A stretch of DNA of 64,000 bases, from contig NZ_FMZB01000002.1 of assembly GCF_900101385.1 (NCBI RefSeq), positions 434,001 through 498,000 on the forward strand, given 5' to 3'. The position numbers and the translations under genes were made by a program. The notes beneath the pieces are model-generated. The model did no database searches. It was given only the letters and a program-made list of their open reading frames with translations, and was not told the origin of the DNA. Source of the stretch: Terribacillus halophilus (GTDB lineage Bacteria > Bacillota > Bacilli > Bacillales > Amphibacillaceae). This document shows positions 52,997-62,843 of this stretch, one piece after another (within the stretch, counting starts at the first letter, position 1; each line of letters starts with the position of its first letter).

Positions 52997-54352
52997 TTTC
53001 CGCTTCAGCTTATAACCGACTGAAAGGATTATCACCCATATCGGCAAGATGATAAGCGCCAGACGGTAATCCGGGATGAACCCCATAATGACGATTACTG
53101 CAATCAGGAATAACAAGACAAGATAATTGGATATCGGATAAAGCGGCAGTTTGAAAGAGAGTTTACTTGCTGCTTCTTTCCCGATACGTTTCCGGAAAGC
53201 TAGATGGATGATAACGATCATCATCCAGTTGATGACAACTGCAATCGTTGCAATCGCCATCAGATAGCTGAACACTTTTTCGGGAAACAGGAAGTTTACG
53301 ATTACAGCTATCGCTGCCACTCCTGAGGATACAAGAATCGCTGCTACCGGAGCACCTGTCCGTTTGCCGACTTTGTCTAAGAACTTCGGTGCATTCCCTT
53401 GCTTGGCCAAGGAATGCAACATCCGTCCATTACTGTAAAGACTGCTGTTATGCGCAGAAACCGCGGCAGTAAGGACGACAACATTCAATATACCTGCAGC
53501 AGCCGGAATACCGACGCCGTCAAATATTTGCACGAATGGACTGCTTTGACCGTCGATTTGATTCCAAGGGAAAACGGACATGATGACAAGCAGAGCTCCA
53601 ACGTAGAAAATCAAGATCCGATAGACAACCTGGTTGATTGCCTTTGGTATCGTCTTCTTCGGTGTATCCACTTCTCCGGCCGTAATACCGACCAATTCGA
53701 CCCCGCCAAAACTGAACATGACAAGCACCAGTGACAAGACTACACCTGTTAAACCATTTGGCATGAAGCCTCCCTCATCAAACAAGTTGGAGAAACCAGT
53801 CGGAACGCCATCATTCCCGATACCAGTGAATATGATAACTAATCCGAGGATGATCATCCCGATAATTGCGACAACTTTGATGATAGCAAAGTAGAACTCG
53901 AACTCACCATACAATTTGACACTCAGTAGATTGATGCAGGTAATCAAGATAAGGAAGCCAAATGCTGTCACCCAAGTCGGAATGCTTGGGAACCAATATT
54001 GGACATAGATGCCGACAACCGTCAATTCTGCCATGCTTACTGCCACATAATTGAACCAATAATTCCAGCCTGAGAAGAATCCAAAGAAATCACCAAGATT
54101 CTGATAGGCGTAATAACTGATAGAACCAGAATTCGGTGTATCTACAGACAGCTCACCGAGCGCTCGCATAATGAAAAAAATCATAATACCGCCAATCAGA
54201 TATGCAAGCGCGATTGCCGGTCCTGCCAATCCGATTGAGGATGCAGAACCATAGAACAAGCCTGTTCCTATTGCTCCGCCAAGCGCAATCATCTGCACAT
54301 GGCGGTTTTTTAAACCTTTGTGTAACTCACTTGATGATCGATCATTTCTTGC
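52994..54352 (-). CDS. APC-family amino acid permease 1
   Basis: An inner-membrane permease of 452 residues with twelve helices and the AAT-subfamily signature near the N terminus (LKNRHVQMIALGGAIGTGLF, SGSISYYAYQNLGDFFGFFSG). It resembles B. subtilis YbxG/AapA/GabP-type uptake systems; the substrate cannot be read. AAGGGG 7 nt before ATG 54352 sets the start. Confidence 0.88.
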   Translation of the reverse strand, partial: ARNDRSSSELHKGLKNRHVQMIALGGAIGTGLFYGSASSIGLAGPAIALAYLIGGIMIFFIMRALGELSVDTPNSGSISYYAYQNLGDFFGFFSGWNYWFNYVAVSMAELTVVGIYVQYWFPSIPTWVTAFGFLILITCINLLSVKLYGEFEFYFAIIKVVAIIGMIILGLVIIFTGIGNDGVPTGFSNLFDEGGFMPNGLTGVVLSLVLVMFSFGGVELVGITAGEVDTPKKTIPKAINQVVYRILIFYVGALLVIMSVFPWNQIDGQSSPFVQIFDGVGIPAAAGILNVVVLTAAVSAHNSSLYSNGRMLHSLAKQGNAPKFLDKVGKRTGAPVAAILVSSGVAAIAVIVNFLFPEKVFSYLMAIATIAVVINWMMIVIIHLAFRKRIGKEAASKLSFKLPLYPISNYLVLLFLIAVIVIMGFIPDYRLALIILPIWVIILSVGYKLKRK

Positions 54353-54940
54353 CATGTCTATGCCCCTTGCCAACTATTTCTTTCCTAGTTCTCGTCTGCT
54401 TCCAGGATCATGATTTCTTTCCTGACCGAAAGCAACAGTCCCCAGAAGCAGGTCAATGGAAAGATAATAGTAAAATAATGAATACCACAACGCCCGAAAG
54501 CGTACGGGTTATTCCATATGCTATATCATATGAACACAAAGATAAACCGTAAAATCGAAAATGAATAGCCAGTTGTATGAAAAGATCCCGTCCGTCATGA
54601 ATCACATAGTGCAAAAAAAACAATAAAAGTAATTCCATAACAGATCATACCGGTCTTGTAGCAAGAAGATTCATTATCCTTTACCCCGTGAAAGCTGGCA
54701 GTACCTGGTTTATCCGAAGATGCACTCCTAGTCTGACCAATGCTAGATGGAATGATCCTACCCTTCTGCAAAACCGCAGCTATTACCAGCTGAATATCCT
54801 TACCGATCTGCTTTTGTGTATATTTATGTGTCGCTGAGTAATCGAAGTCTCCCGAAAATTTAGTACAATGAATATGTCTGACTTGTCCAAATTTAGAAGA
54901 TTTCTTTATCATACTCATTTAAAAGGGGAGAATCCAGTCT
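54353..54940. other. Intergenic region between permease 1 and amidase
   Basis: A 588-bp stretch with no gene I can support. A minus-strand frame of 107 codons (54918-54595) has natural-looking composition and a C-terminal hydrophobic segment (TGMICYGITFIVFFALC) but lacks a ribosome site. It could be a decayed gene. AAAAGGGGAG at its right end serves the amidase. Confidence 0.35.
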
Positions 54941-56350
54941 ATGAATAATTTTCCGTTGGAAGAAGCAACCCTCTCATCCTTACAGCTTGAACTAGCATCA
55001 GGCACGCTTTCATCTTTTGACCTAGTTCAAGCTTATCTGGGACGTATAGCTAACAAAGACGGTACAAACAGTATCCTGGAGATTAATCCAGATGCATTAT
55101 TCCTTGCCTGTCAAATGGATAGGGAAAGAAAAGCAGAAAAGCTGCGCGGACCGCTTCATGGTCTTCCTCTTTTGATCAAAGACAACATAGATACTGCAGA
55201 TGGCATGCACACAAGCGCTGGAACCCTCGTACTTGCTGATAATTACGCGAAACAGGATGCCTTCATCGTTGGAAAACTGCGCGAAGCTGGCGCCATCATA
55301 CTAGGCAAGGTCAATATGACAGAGTGGGCCAACTTCATGTCAGAACCGATGCCAAATGGTTTCAGCGCCCGCGGCGGTCAAGTACGAAATCCATATGGCA
55401 GTTTCGATGTCGGTGGCTCAAGCTCAGGGACAGGTGCTGCCATTGCCAATAATTTGGCCGCAGCAGGTATCGGAACAGAAACAAGTGGTTCTATCCTGAG
55501 CCCATCCAGCAGCAATTCATTGGTCGGTATCAAGCCTACCGTGGGACTTGTATCCCGCAGCGGTATCATTCCGATTGCTCATAGTCAAGATACAGCTGGG
55601 CCAATGACGAGATCTGTAGAAGATGCGGCCATCCTGCTTCAAGTGATGGCCGGCACGGATAAAGAGGATCCTGCCACTCTATCAGCCCCGGCTCTTCCAG
55701 ATTATACAGCATCACTCCAAAAAGAAGGATTGAAGGGAAAGCGTCTTGGTATAGATGGGCACACATTGGATAGCCTTCCCCCTGAAAAACGCGAGCTAAT
55801 GGATAAAGCCTTTACCGTACTGCGAGCTCAAGGCGCAGAGCTTATCAATGTGCAAGTTCCGAAAATTACCAGGGAATCCAGCGTGCTGTATCATGAATTC
55901 AAGCATGGCGTGAACCGATACTTGCGAAAAGTATCAGCGCACCTTCCAGCTCATACATTGAAAGAAGTAATGGAATGGAACCGCATCAACACAGGAGCCG
56001 CACTCGTACACGGTCAAGATATTCTAGAAGCTGCTGAGAAGACAGATGGAATGCTTAAACAAGCAGAATATCTGCAGGATCGTTTAGCTGACATACGAGA
56101 ATCCCGCACGGAAGGTCTGGATCCTGTCATGGCAGATGCAAAACTTGATGCGATCATTTTCCCTAGCTATTATGGATGCGACATCGCTGCCAAGGCCGGA
56201 TACCCTTCGATTACGGTACCGGCTGGGTACACAGAAGCTGGCGAACCATTCGGAATTACGTTTACAGCTGGTGCTTTTGAGGAATCTACCTTAATAGAAA
56301 TCGGCTATGGCTACGAGTGCGCCACAAAGCACCGTAAAGCTCCAAAATAA
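54941..56350 (+). CDS. Amidase-signature family protein
   Basis: This 469-residue amidase has the Ser-Ser-Lys triad: Lys in LLIKDNIDT (near residue 79), the first Ser in GGSSSGTGAAIAN (near 158) and the second in ETSGSILSPSS (near 183). The family hydrolyses amides, including Glu-tRNA-Gln amidotransferase A-like and aryl/alkyl amidases. It is not GatA (no gatB/C nearby). Placement between two amino acid permeases suggests use of an amide or peptide as nitrogen source; this is inference. Confidence 0.87.
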   Translation: MNNFPLEEATLSSLQLELASGTLSSFDLVQAYLGRIANKDGTNSILEINPDALFLACQMDRERKAEKLRGPLHGLPLLIKDNIDTADGMHTSAGTLVLADNYAKQDAFIVGKLREAGAIILGKVNMTEWANFMSEPMPNGFSARGGQVRNPYGSFDVGGSSSGTGAAIANNLAAAGIGTETSGSILSPSSSNSLVGIKPTVGLVSRSGIIPIAHSQDTAGPMTRSVEDAAILLQVMAGTDKEDPATLSAPALPDYTASLQKEGLKGKRLGIDGHTLDSLPPEKRELMDKAFTVLRAQGAELINVQVPKITRESSVLYHEFKHGVNRYLRKVSAHLPAHTLKEVMEWNRINTGAALVHGQDILEAAEKTDGMLKQAEYLQDRLADIRESRTEGLDPVMADAKLDAIIFPSYYGCDIAAKAGYPSITVPAGYTEAGEPFGITFTAGAFEESTLIEIGYGYECATKHRKAPK

Positions 56351-56660
56351 TCCATTCTAGAATACAGTTGAAATATCCCGCTCTGTATAGTAAAGTTAGG
56401 GATGTTTTTCAATTGCATAAGAACTCATTGATTTGCATAGGCAATCATTGAACAATGAAAGTGATATGCAGCTTCTGCCAATGAACAGGTGAAAAGCTGC
56501 TTGAACGAGCACGGGATCGATATTCCTGCTGCGATATCTTATTTATTCTAGAATGATGCTGTTGTATAGAAAAAGCCGTTCGGATAGAGCAATGATATCC
56601 GAAACGGCTTTTTTAGTTAAGTTCACGACAACATGCCATACTATAGACGAGGTGAAAGAA
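56351..56660 (+). other. Amidase-permease intergenic region with repeats
   Basis: A 310-bp gap without a supported gene. The palindrome ATTCTAGAAT occurs twice (56354-56363 and 56545-56554). Short broken frames between them (for example YAASANEQVKSCLNEHGIDI from about 56467) look like a small decayed coding sequence. A strong hairpin follows at 56572-56614. Confidence 0.35.
56572..56614 (+). terminator. Strong hairpin upstream of permease 2
   Basis: AAGCCGTTCGGATA and TATCCGAAACGGCTT (one bulged A) close a 9-nt loop, followed by TTTTTAG. It could terminate amidase transcripts or act as a leader attenuator of permease 2, about 47 nt before its start. Confidence 0.7.
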
Positions 56661-58127
56661 TTGGGCAACAAACAAAACAACACAGCGCCAGGCTTACAAA
56701 GGAAGCTCAAAGCTCGTCATTTAGGGATGATCTCCCTCGGAGGCACCATTGGGACCGGTCTATTCCTCGCCAGTGGCGGTGCAATCAGTCAAGCTGGTCC
56801 TGGCGGTGCGCTGCTGGCTTATGCCCTCATCGGCTGCATGGTCTTCTTCCTGATGACCAGTCTGGCTGAAATGGCTGCCTTCATGCCTGTATCCGGCAGC
56901 TTCAGTACTTACGCAACGAAATTTGTTGATGAATCGCTCGGCTTTGCACTTGGGTGGAACTATTGGTTCAGCTGGGCGTCGACGATCGCAGCTGAACTGG
57001 TTGCCGTGACATTGATCATGGACTTCTGGTTCCCGAATACACCATCCTGGATCTGGAGTGCAATCAGCCTGATCATCATGTTCTTATTGAACTATATTTC
57101 TGTCAAAGGCTTCGGTGAATCTGAATATTGGTTTGCCTTGATCAAGGTTATTACAGTCATTGTATTCATCATTGTTGGTCTTTTAATGATAGTCGGAATT
57201 TTAGGTGGGGAATCGCCAGGCTTTTCGAATTTTACCGTAAAAGATGCTCCATTCAACGGCGGTTTCCTTGCTTTGATCGGTGTGTTCATGGCAGCCGGTT
57301 TCTCCTTCCAAGGTACGGAATTGCTTGGTGCTGCAGCCGGGGAAGCAGATAATCCGAAAGTATCGATACCAAAAGCGATTCGATCTGTTTTCTGGCGTAT
57401 TCTGCTATTCTATATCCTGGCTATCTTCGTCATCGGGATGCTCATTCCGTATACAACAGAGAGCTTGGCGAGCGAAGATGTTCAGCTGAGCCCATTCACA
57501 CTTGTCTTCGAAAAAGCCGGTATTGCTTTTGCTGCATCTGTGATGAATGCTGTCATCCTGACAGCAGTCTTATCTGCTGGGAACTCTGGTATGTATGCGA
57601 GCACCAGGATGCTGTGGAATCTGGCGAAAGAAGGAAAAGCCCCACGCTTCCTTGGCAAATTGAATAAGAACGGAGTACCTGTCAATGCTTTGATCGGTAC
57701 TGCAGCAGTTGGCTGTGCGGCCTTTCTCACATCCTTCTTCGGTAACGGTATCGTCTACACATGGCTGTTGAACGTGGCTGGTATGACAGGATTCATCATT
57801 TGGATCGGAATTGCTATCAGTCATTATCGTTTCCGTAAAGCGTATATAGCGCAGGGCTATGATATCAAGGATTTGCCATACACGGCGAAATTCTACCCCT
57901 TCGCTCCGTTGTTCGCGCTTATATTGAGCATCACAGTGGTAGTCGGACAGAGTGTATCATCCTTTACGGAAGACGGCTTTGATATCGGCAGTTTTGTCGC
58001 CTCCTATATCGGCATCCCGATCTTTTTGCTTTGCTGGATTATTTATAAGGTGAAATATAAAACAAAAGTGCATAAACTGGAGGATGTCGATTTGACAACG
58101 CCTGAACATGAAACAGCCCCGGACTGA
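56661..58127 (+). CDS. APC-family amino acid permease 2
   Basis: A twelve-helix permease of 488 residues with the AAT signature (LKARHLGMISLGGTIGTGLF, SGSFSTYATKFVDESLGFAL). It resembles the lysine/arginine-type group (LysP, RocE-like). I start at TTG 56661, because GAGGTG lies just upstream; the longer frame to 56553 would begin inside the upstream terminator. It shares the family but not close identity with permease 1 at 52994. Confidence 0.86.
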   Translation: MGNKQNNTAPGLQRKLKARHLGMISLGGTIGTGLFLASGGAISQAGPGGALLAYALIGCMVFFLMTSLAEMAAFMPVSGSFSTYATKFVDESLGFALGWNYWFSWASTIAAELVAVTLIMDFWFPNTPSWIWSAISLIIMFLLNYISVKGFGESEYWFALIKVITVIVFIIVGLLMIVGILGGESPGFSNFTVKDAPFNGGFLALIGVFMAAGFSFQGTELLGAAAGEADNPKVSIPKAIRSVFWRILLFYILAIFVIGMLIPYTTESLASEDVQLSPFTLVFEKAGIAFAASVMNAVILTAVLSAGNSGMYASTRMLWNLAKEGKAPRFLGKLNKNGVPVNALIGTAAVGCAAFLTSFFGNGIVYTWLLNVAGMTGFIIWIGIAISHYRFRKAYIAQGYDIKDLPYTAKFYPFAPLFALILSITVVVGQSVSSFTEDGFDIGSFVASYIGIPIFLLCWIIYKVKYKTKVHKLEDVDLTTPEHETAPD

Positions 58128-58145
58128 GTCCGAGGCTGTTTTTAT
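58112..58145. terminator. Bidirectional terminator
   Basis: CAGCC-CGGACT pairs with AGTCCG-GGCTG, followed by TTTTTATT; it overlaps the permease 2 stop codon and faces the DUF4190 gene. Confidence 0.75.
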
Positions 58146-58408
58146 TAATAAAACAATGGTGATAATGCTATTGTGAATATAAAAATGATATAAATGACCA
58201 TCAATCCCTGGTAGCACAACCCAATTATCGCACATACCCTTCCGCCGAGATACAATGCCTTTATCGCTTCTGTGTCCTCTGTTACTTTGAGACTCTTATT
58301 GGCAAATATGATTGCCAGAATACCTGATATGATTCCGATCACTGGGATAAACATCGTCACAATGCCCAGTGCTAACGTGCCAGATGGCGAATATCGTTTC
58401 TCTTCCAT
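58145..58408 (-). CDS. DUF4190-type small membrane protein
   Basis: An 87-residue protein with two to three hydrophobic helices: LALGIVTMFIPVIGIISGIL AIIFANKS and GRVCAIIGLCYQGLMVIYII, the second being the conserved DUF4190-type pair pattern. Function unknown. GGAGAGACGG before the ATG provides the ribosome site. Single gene. Confidence 0.7.
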   Translation of the reverse strand: MEEKRYSPSGTLALGIVTMFIPVIGIISGILAIIFANKSLKVTEDTEAIKALYLGGRVCAIIGLCYQGLMVIYIIFIFTIALSPLFY

Positions 58409-58486
58409 AATCCGTCTCTCCTTCCATTTCTCGTTCTCTATACCCGTTCATCTTGCTATTATAGCTTATTTTTCCAATATGGAAAA

Positions 58487-58511
58487 AGCGCACGGAATAC
58501 CCGCACGCTTT
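58487..58511 (-). terminator. Terminator after the PBP gene
   Basis: On the minus strand AAGCGTGCGG pairs with CCGTGCGCTT (two G-U pairs) around a 5-nt loop and is followed by TTTTCC. Confidence 0.6.
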
Positions 58512-58514
58512 GCC

Positions 58515-60539
58515 TCATTTGAATACATTTTTTACTTTTTCAACGGTATAATGGCTGCCGCCCTTATCCTGGACGCCTTCTACCATCATGCTGATCAGCA
58601 AATCCTGATTATCGTAATCATAAGCAACAAACCAGCCATTTTCAGTACCATTCTCATCATCCTGGCTTTGCTTCAATTCTGCCGTGCCAGTTTTACCTGC
58701 CAGTGTCAGACCATCCACTACCGGATTATGTGCTGATCCACGTTCATCTTCTACAACACCGCGAAGCCCTTCTGTGATTGCATCAGCACCTTCTTTAGGC
58801 AGGACACCCTCATTCCATACGACAGACTCCTGCGCTTTAGACTTGAGCAAAGTCGGCTTAATCAAGTTGCCATCGTTGACGAAAGGTGTATAAGCTGCTG
58901 CCAAATGAAGCGGAGACATAAGCACCTGTCCTTGGCCATAGCCGGAATCAGCAAGGAGTGTCTCATTATCCAAACCATCATTAGAGATGGACGATGCTGC
59001 CGTCGGAAACTCATAATCCAACTCTTCACCAAAGCCGAAAGATTTCAGGCCTGCCTCAAAGTTTTCCGCTCCTGTATCCACTGCAGTCATCGCAAAGTAA
59101 ATGTTATCAGACGTAATCAATGCATCCTTCAAGTCGACATCCGATAAGCGGTCCGATACACGTGTCACACTGTAATTACCGAACTTGCCATCATTGTCCC
59201 ATTTCAGTCCCTCGATATGCTTCTTCTCGTCTGGAGTGATGACGCCATTATCCAGTCCTACAGCAGCTGTAAGCGGCTTGATGGTCGAACCCGGGGCATA
59301 AGCTTTATTGAACTTAGCTGAGAACGGGCTGTTTTCATCATTGGAAAGTTTTTCATATTCCTCGTCATCCCAACCGAAAATGAAGTTATTCGGATCATAG
59401 GATGGTGCGCTCACCAATGCCAAAGTAGCTCCAGTTTTCGGATCCAGGGCAACGGATGCTCCGCTATCATCCTTCAGCTGATCATAAATCTTCTCTTGCA
59501 TATTGATATCGATCGTCGTCTCGACATCTTCTCCATTTTTCACTTCGGTCTCGGCAATCACTTCTTGTTCATCGCTTGTTTCGGAAACCGTATAGATCTT
59601 CCATCCGATAGTACCTCGAAGCTGATCCTCATAGACAGATTCCAATCCTGTTGAGCCAACGTAGGAGTCAGCATCATAATTGGAAGCATTGTCATCCTCC
59701 TCAAGGAACTCTGCATCTACTTTTTTCACATAACCAGTCAAATGTGCTGCCGCTTCCCCATGCGGATAGAATCTTGAACTAGTGTCCGTGATTTGAACAC
59801 CGGGAAGTTGACCGACCTCATCAGCCAAGTCACGCTGATCGGGGCGCAATGTTTTTATCGGGACATTCACTTCATCCGTCACCCAGCTCTGCTCCAGCAG
59901 AGCGTCGATTTCTTCCCTATCAACGTCAAGCTTCTCCGCCACTTGATCCAGTGTCTCATCCCGGCTCGTCCCGTCTGCTTCCAATTGACCTGGAACGATT
60001 CCGACGGACGGAACAGTTGCATTGAATGCCAGTTCTTCCCCATTCGCATCCAATATCCGGCCGCGTTCCGGCTCCACTGAAGTTATACGGACGCTTTCAT
60101 TGTCATTAAGTTCAGCAAAGATATAGGAAGGATCCCAGTTCACCTTCCAAGTCGCACCATCTTCTTCATCGACTTTTACAAGTTCCGCTTGCTTGTCAAA
60201 CTCCACTTTTCCGGCAACTGTCTGCATGCTGACAGACAAAGGCAGCTGTTGGGTATCCGCATTTGATTTTTCATCCTCCTCAGACACATCACCTGCCGTG
60301 ACCTTCAAATCAGATACTCCAGCCTGATCATAGATATCTGTGTACCGTTTGGTGAAATCTTCCTTGGAAATTTCTTTTTGCGATTCCTCGGTCAGCTGAT
60401 CATACATTTTATCGAAATCCTGGGCATTCCAATTGTCGACAAACTGATCAAGTCCATCTTTCGCTGACTGATCATCCGAACAAGCGGAAAGCAGGAATAC
60501 CATACCAACCACAAACAACATTGCTGCTAATCGTTTCAT
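58515..60539 (-). CDS. Class B penicillin-binding protein, PBP3/MecA-like lipoprotein
   Basis: A 674-residue envelope transpeptidase. Lipobox LLSAC (Cys near 20), then a MecA-type N-terminal NTF2-like domain (about 25-145), PBP dimerisation domain (150-350) and transpeptidase with STIK (Ser near 416), SDN (near 476) and KTGT (near 616). It cross-links peptidoglycan. B. subtilis PBP3 (pbpC) and staphylococcal PBP2a share the same domain order, and such proteins often have low beta-lactam affinity; resistance is not implied by sequence alone. Confidence 0.9.
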   Translation of the reverse strand: MKRLAAMLFVVGMVFLLSACSDDQSAKDGLDQFVDNWNAQDFDKMYDQLTEESQKEISKEDFTKRYTDIYDQAGVSDLKVTAGDVSEEDEKSNADTQQLPLSVSMQTVAGKVEFDKQAELVKVDEEDGATWKVNWDPSYIFAELNDNESVRITSVEPERGRILDANGEELAFNATVPSVGIVPGQLEADGTSRDETLDQVAEKLDVDREEIDALLEQSWVTDEVNVPIKTLRPDQRDLADEVGQLPGVQITDTSSRFYPHGEAAAHLTGYVKKVDAEFLEEDDNASNYDADSYVGSTGLESVYEDQLRGTIGWKIYTVSETSDEQEVIAETEVKNGEDVETTIDINMQEKIYDQLKDDSGASVALDPKTGATLALVSAPSYDPNNFIFGWDDEEYEKLSNDENSPFSAKFNKAYAPGSTIKPLTAAVGLDNGVITPDEKKHIEGLKWDNDGKFGNYSVTRVSDRLSDVDLKDALITSDNIYFAMTAVDTGAENFEAGLKSFGFGEELDYEFPTAASSISNDGLDNETLLADSGYGQGQVLMSPLHLAAAYTPFVNDGNLIKPTLLKSKAQESVVWNEGVLPKEGADAITEGLRGVVEDERGSAHNPVVDGLTLAGKTGTAELKQSQDDENGTENGWFVAYDYDNQDLLISMMVEGVQDKGGSHYTVEKVKNVFK

Positions 60540-60671
60540 AGCTCACCTTTCCTGTCTCTTTGAACTGTGCCCCAATTATAGCATAGGGAAGGAAAAACTT
60601 TGCAGCAATTCACCAAGTATTTCCCAGGAAATAGACGAAAGCTATCGAAAAAAGTGCATGTCATCTTGCTC

Positions 60672-61625
60672 TCATACATGGGAAACTATCGCCTCAAGCT
60701 GACCTTTCCATGTGAATTTTTTGATGTGAACCGGAAGCACGAAATGATCACCTTTATTCAGCTGGTAAGATCGATCTTCAATTACGACCTCACCGCTTCC
60801 TTCAATGATACTTACTTGAAGAAATGAGTCCGGTGTTTCTAATTCAGCTTCTCCTGCTATTTGCCAATGATAAACGGTGAAATACTCGCTTTCGACAAGT
60901 TTCTGTTCTGTTTTTGCTCCTAGCTGCACAGGAGCTTCCCTTGTTTCGGTTGTTTCATGTGGAACAGTCGACACTGCCTTGGCAGCATCCAAATGCAGCT
61001 CACGTTCATTCCCTTGATCATCTTTACGGTCATAGTCATACACGCGGTACGTGATATCCGAGCTTTGCTGGGTTTCCAAGATGACAATACCAGCTCCGAT
61101 AGCGTGGATTGCACCACTCGGAACATATACGAAATCACCTTTCTTCACTGGTACCCGTCGCAGCAGCTGATTCCACTTTCCTTCATCTATCATCTGTTCA
61201 AGCTGTTCTTTTGTTTGTGCATGGTGTCCGAAAACAATCTCGGCTCCAAGCTCGGCATCCACTACATACCAGCATTCCGTTTTTCCATACGGCTCTTTCT
61301 CCACTTCTTGAGCATAGTCATCAGCTGGATGCACTTGCACAGACAAATCGGTCTTAGCATCAAGGATCTTTACAAGCAATGGATAGTCCTCATTTTCATG
61401 TTCCCCGAATAATTCCCGATGGTCCTGCCATGCATCCAGCAATGTTTTCCCGGCTAGTTCACCATTGCGAATTTTGCTCGGACCGTTCGGATGGGCAGAA
61501 ATGACCCAAGCCTCGCCAGTTTGATTGGATGGCAAATGATAACCGAATACATCTGCCAGTTTCGTCCCTCCCCAGATTCGTTCCTGCAGAGCAGGCTCCA
61601 AAAAAATGGGCTCCTGTTTATACAT
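60672..61625 (-). CDS. manA: Mannose-6-phosphate isomerase, class I
   Basis: A cupin metalloenzyme interconverting mannose-6-P and fructose-6-P. Zinc ligands are in LSVQVHPADDYA and KTECWYVVDAE, and the VYVPSGAIHAIGAGIVILETQQSSD region is highly typical. The length (317) matches the short Bacillus ManA/Pmi type. ATG 61625 with GAGGGG upstream is the start. No PTS or mannose gene lies beside it. Confidence 0.92.
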   Translation of the reverse strand: MYKQEPIFLEPALQERIWGGTKLADVFGYHLPSNQTGEAWVISAHPNGPSKIRNGELAGKTLLDAWQDHRELFGEHENEDYPLLVKILDAKTDLSVQVHPADDYAQEVEKEPYGKTECWYVVDAELGAEIVFGHHAQTKEQLEQMIDEGKWNQLLRRVPVKKGDFVYVPSGAIHAIGAGIVILETQQSSDITYRVYDYDRKDDQGNERELHLDAAKAVSTVPHETTETREAPVQLGAKTEQKLVESEYFTVYHWQIAGEAELETPDSFLQVSIIEGSGEVVIEDRSYQLNKGDHFVLPVHIKKFTWKGQLEAIVSHV

Positions 61626-61706
61626 AAATATTCCCCTCACTTTCAAACACTTTATTCCACTAGTATTTTACCAATAGTTCCCTCAAGCTGACCATATAAT
61701 TGTTGT

Positions 61707-62231
61707 TTGTTTTACAAGTTGGATGATGGAAAGCCATTCTGGAATGAGCTATCCATGTATCCCATCTATGTCCCAAACGAAGATAAGCTATATTTTGTCG
61801 GAATTCAAAGAGATGCTTCTGATCGAAAATCCGAAGAGACGAAGGCAGAGGAATTTAAACAGCAGGCCTCCTTGCTGTCGACCCCGTTTGTGCCCATTTC
61901 AGAGAACATTTGTATCTTGCCCCTTGTCGGTAATATCAACTTAGAACGCTGGGAAGACATCTATCAACGGATTTCAGCCCATGTTCATGATCGGGATGTG
62001 GAAATATTCATCATGGATCTGCAAGGTCTTCAGGATGTAAACGATGATATGTACAGCGGCATCTTGCGACTCCAGCAGATACTTCAAGTGATGGGAGCCC
62101 GCCTCATGGTTACAGGAATCGAACCGAGCATGGCAAAAGTCAGTGTGAATCTGGCTGACTACAGAAAAAAGAAAATATCTTTTTATGCTAATGTCCAGCA
62201 AGCTTTGGAATCAATCCGTGCGAAGTATTGA
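61707..62231 (+). pseudogene. 5'-truncated LOV-STAS blue-light sensor (YtvA-like)
   Basis: The frame begins in the middle of a LOV domain: FYKLDDGKPFWNELSMYPIY... KLYFVGIQRDAS corresponds to the last LOV strands of YtvA (NYKKDGTMFWNELNIDP, FVGIQNDIT from memory). A linker and a full STAS domain follow (LSTPFVPISENICILPLVGN, FIMDLQGLQDVNDD). The first part, with the flavin-binding Cys (NCRFLQG), is absent, and the sequence upstream is the manA promoter. No ribosome site precedes any start. It is most likely a remnant; expression as a STAS-only stressosome protein is possible. Confidence 0.75.
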
Positions 62232-62266
62232 AAAAACCGCTGCGTGCAAGCACGCAGCGGTTTTCT
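62230..62266. terminator. Bidirectional terminator
   Basis: AAAACCGCTGCGTG-CAAG-CACGCAGCGGTTTT is a perfect 14-bp hairpin with T/A runs on both sides. Confidence 0.9.
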
Positions 62267-62822
62267 AATGGATTTGTGTTCTGATGATTTCCGTTATCGT
62301 TTCTTTTGGAAGTGGTTCATGCTGGCGTTCCCAGTCGTAAATGAGCGCTATATATGTTTTATATACAAGAAACGCAAGAAGCTCGGGATCGCGATTTGTT
62401 GCTGCGCCTTTTGCCCTTTCTCTCACGATGACCGACTTGATATAATCAAGAATCAATCTCTCTACTTGGGTAAGAATCCCCAATACTTCCACTGTTCCCA
62501 ATTCCTTTGCTTCCTGACTCAGTTTGATCAGCAGCTGATGACTCTCACGGAACCCCAGGATTGCATCTAGCATCGCTTGGATATTCTCATGAAAAGCTGC
62601 TTCCTCTTGAATCGCTGCATCGGCTGCTTGTCGCAGCTGTTTCATTGTCCGTTCCAGGATAGTCGAGAACAATGACTCTTTGCTGTCAAAGAACGTATAT
62701 ATCGTGCCCTTTGCTACTTTGGCTATTTTTGCAACTGAAGCCATTGTTGTCGCTTTGAAACCGAATTGACTAAATGACATAGCCGCAGCTTCGATAATGC
62801 GTTCTTTTTTATCTACTATCAT
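62265..62822 (-). CDS. yhgD: TetR-family regulator, YhgD-like
   Basis: The TetR HTH is at residues 6-52 (IIEAAAMSFSQFGFKATTMA, then KVAKGTIYTFFDSKESLF). The C-terminal helices are typical in length (185 residues). It lies 21 bp upstream-side of the yhgE-like membrane gene on the same strand, after it in the operon (yhgE is transcribed first here). Pairing of a TetR protein with YhgE/Pip is the same as in B. subtilis yhgD-yhgE. Confidence 0.85.
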   Translation of the reverse strand: MIVDKKERIIEAAAMSFSQFGFKATTMASVAKIAKVAKGTIYTFFDSKESLFSTILERTMKQLRQAADAAIQEEAAFHENIQAMLDAILGFRESHQLLIKLSQEAKELGTVEVLGILTQVERLILDYIKSVIVRERAKGAATNRDPELLAFLVYKTYIALIYDWERQHEPLPKETITEIIRTQIH

Positions 62823-62843
62823 TGTTCTCTACCCCTTTTTCTT

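Noticed and set aside
54453-54638. 61-codon minus-strand frame near permease 1
   Set aside because: Low-complexity Leu/Phe run, no ribosome site and no recognisable pattern.
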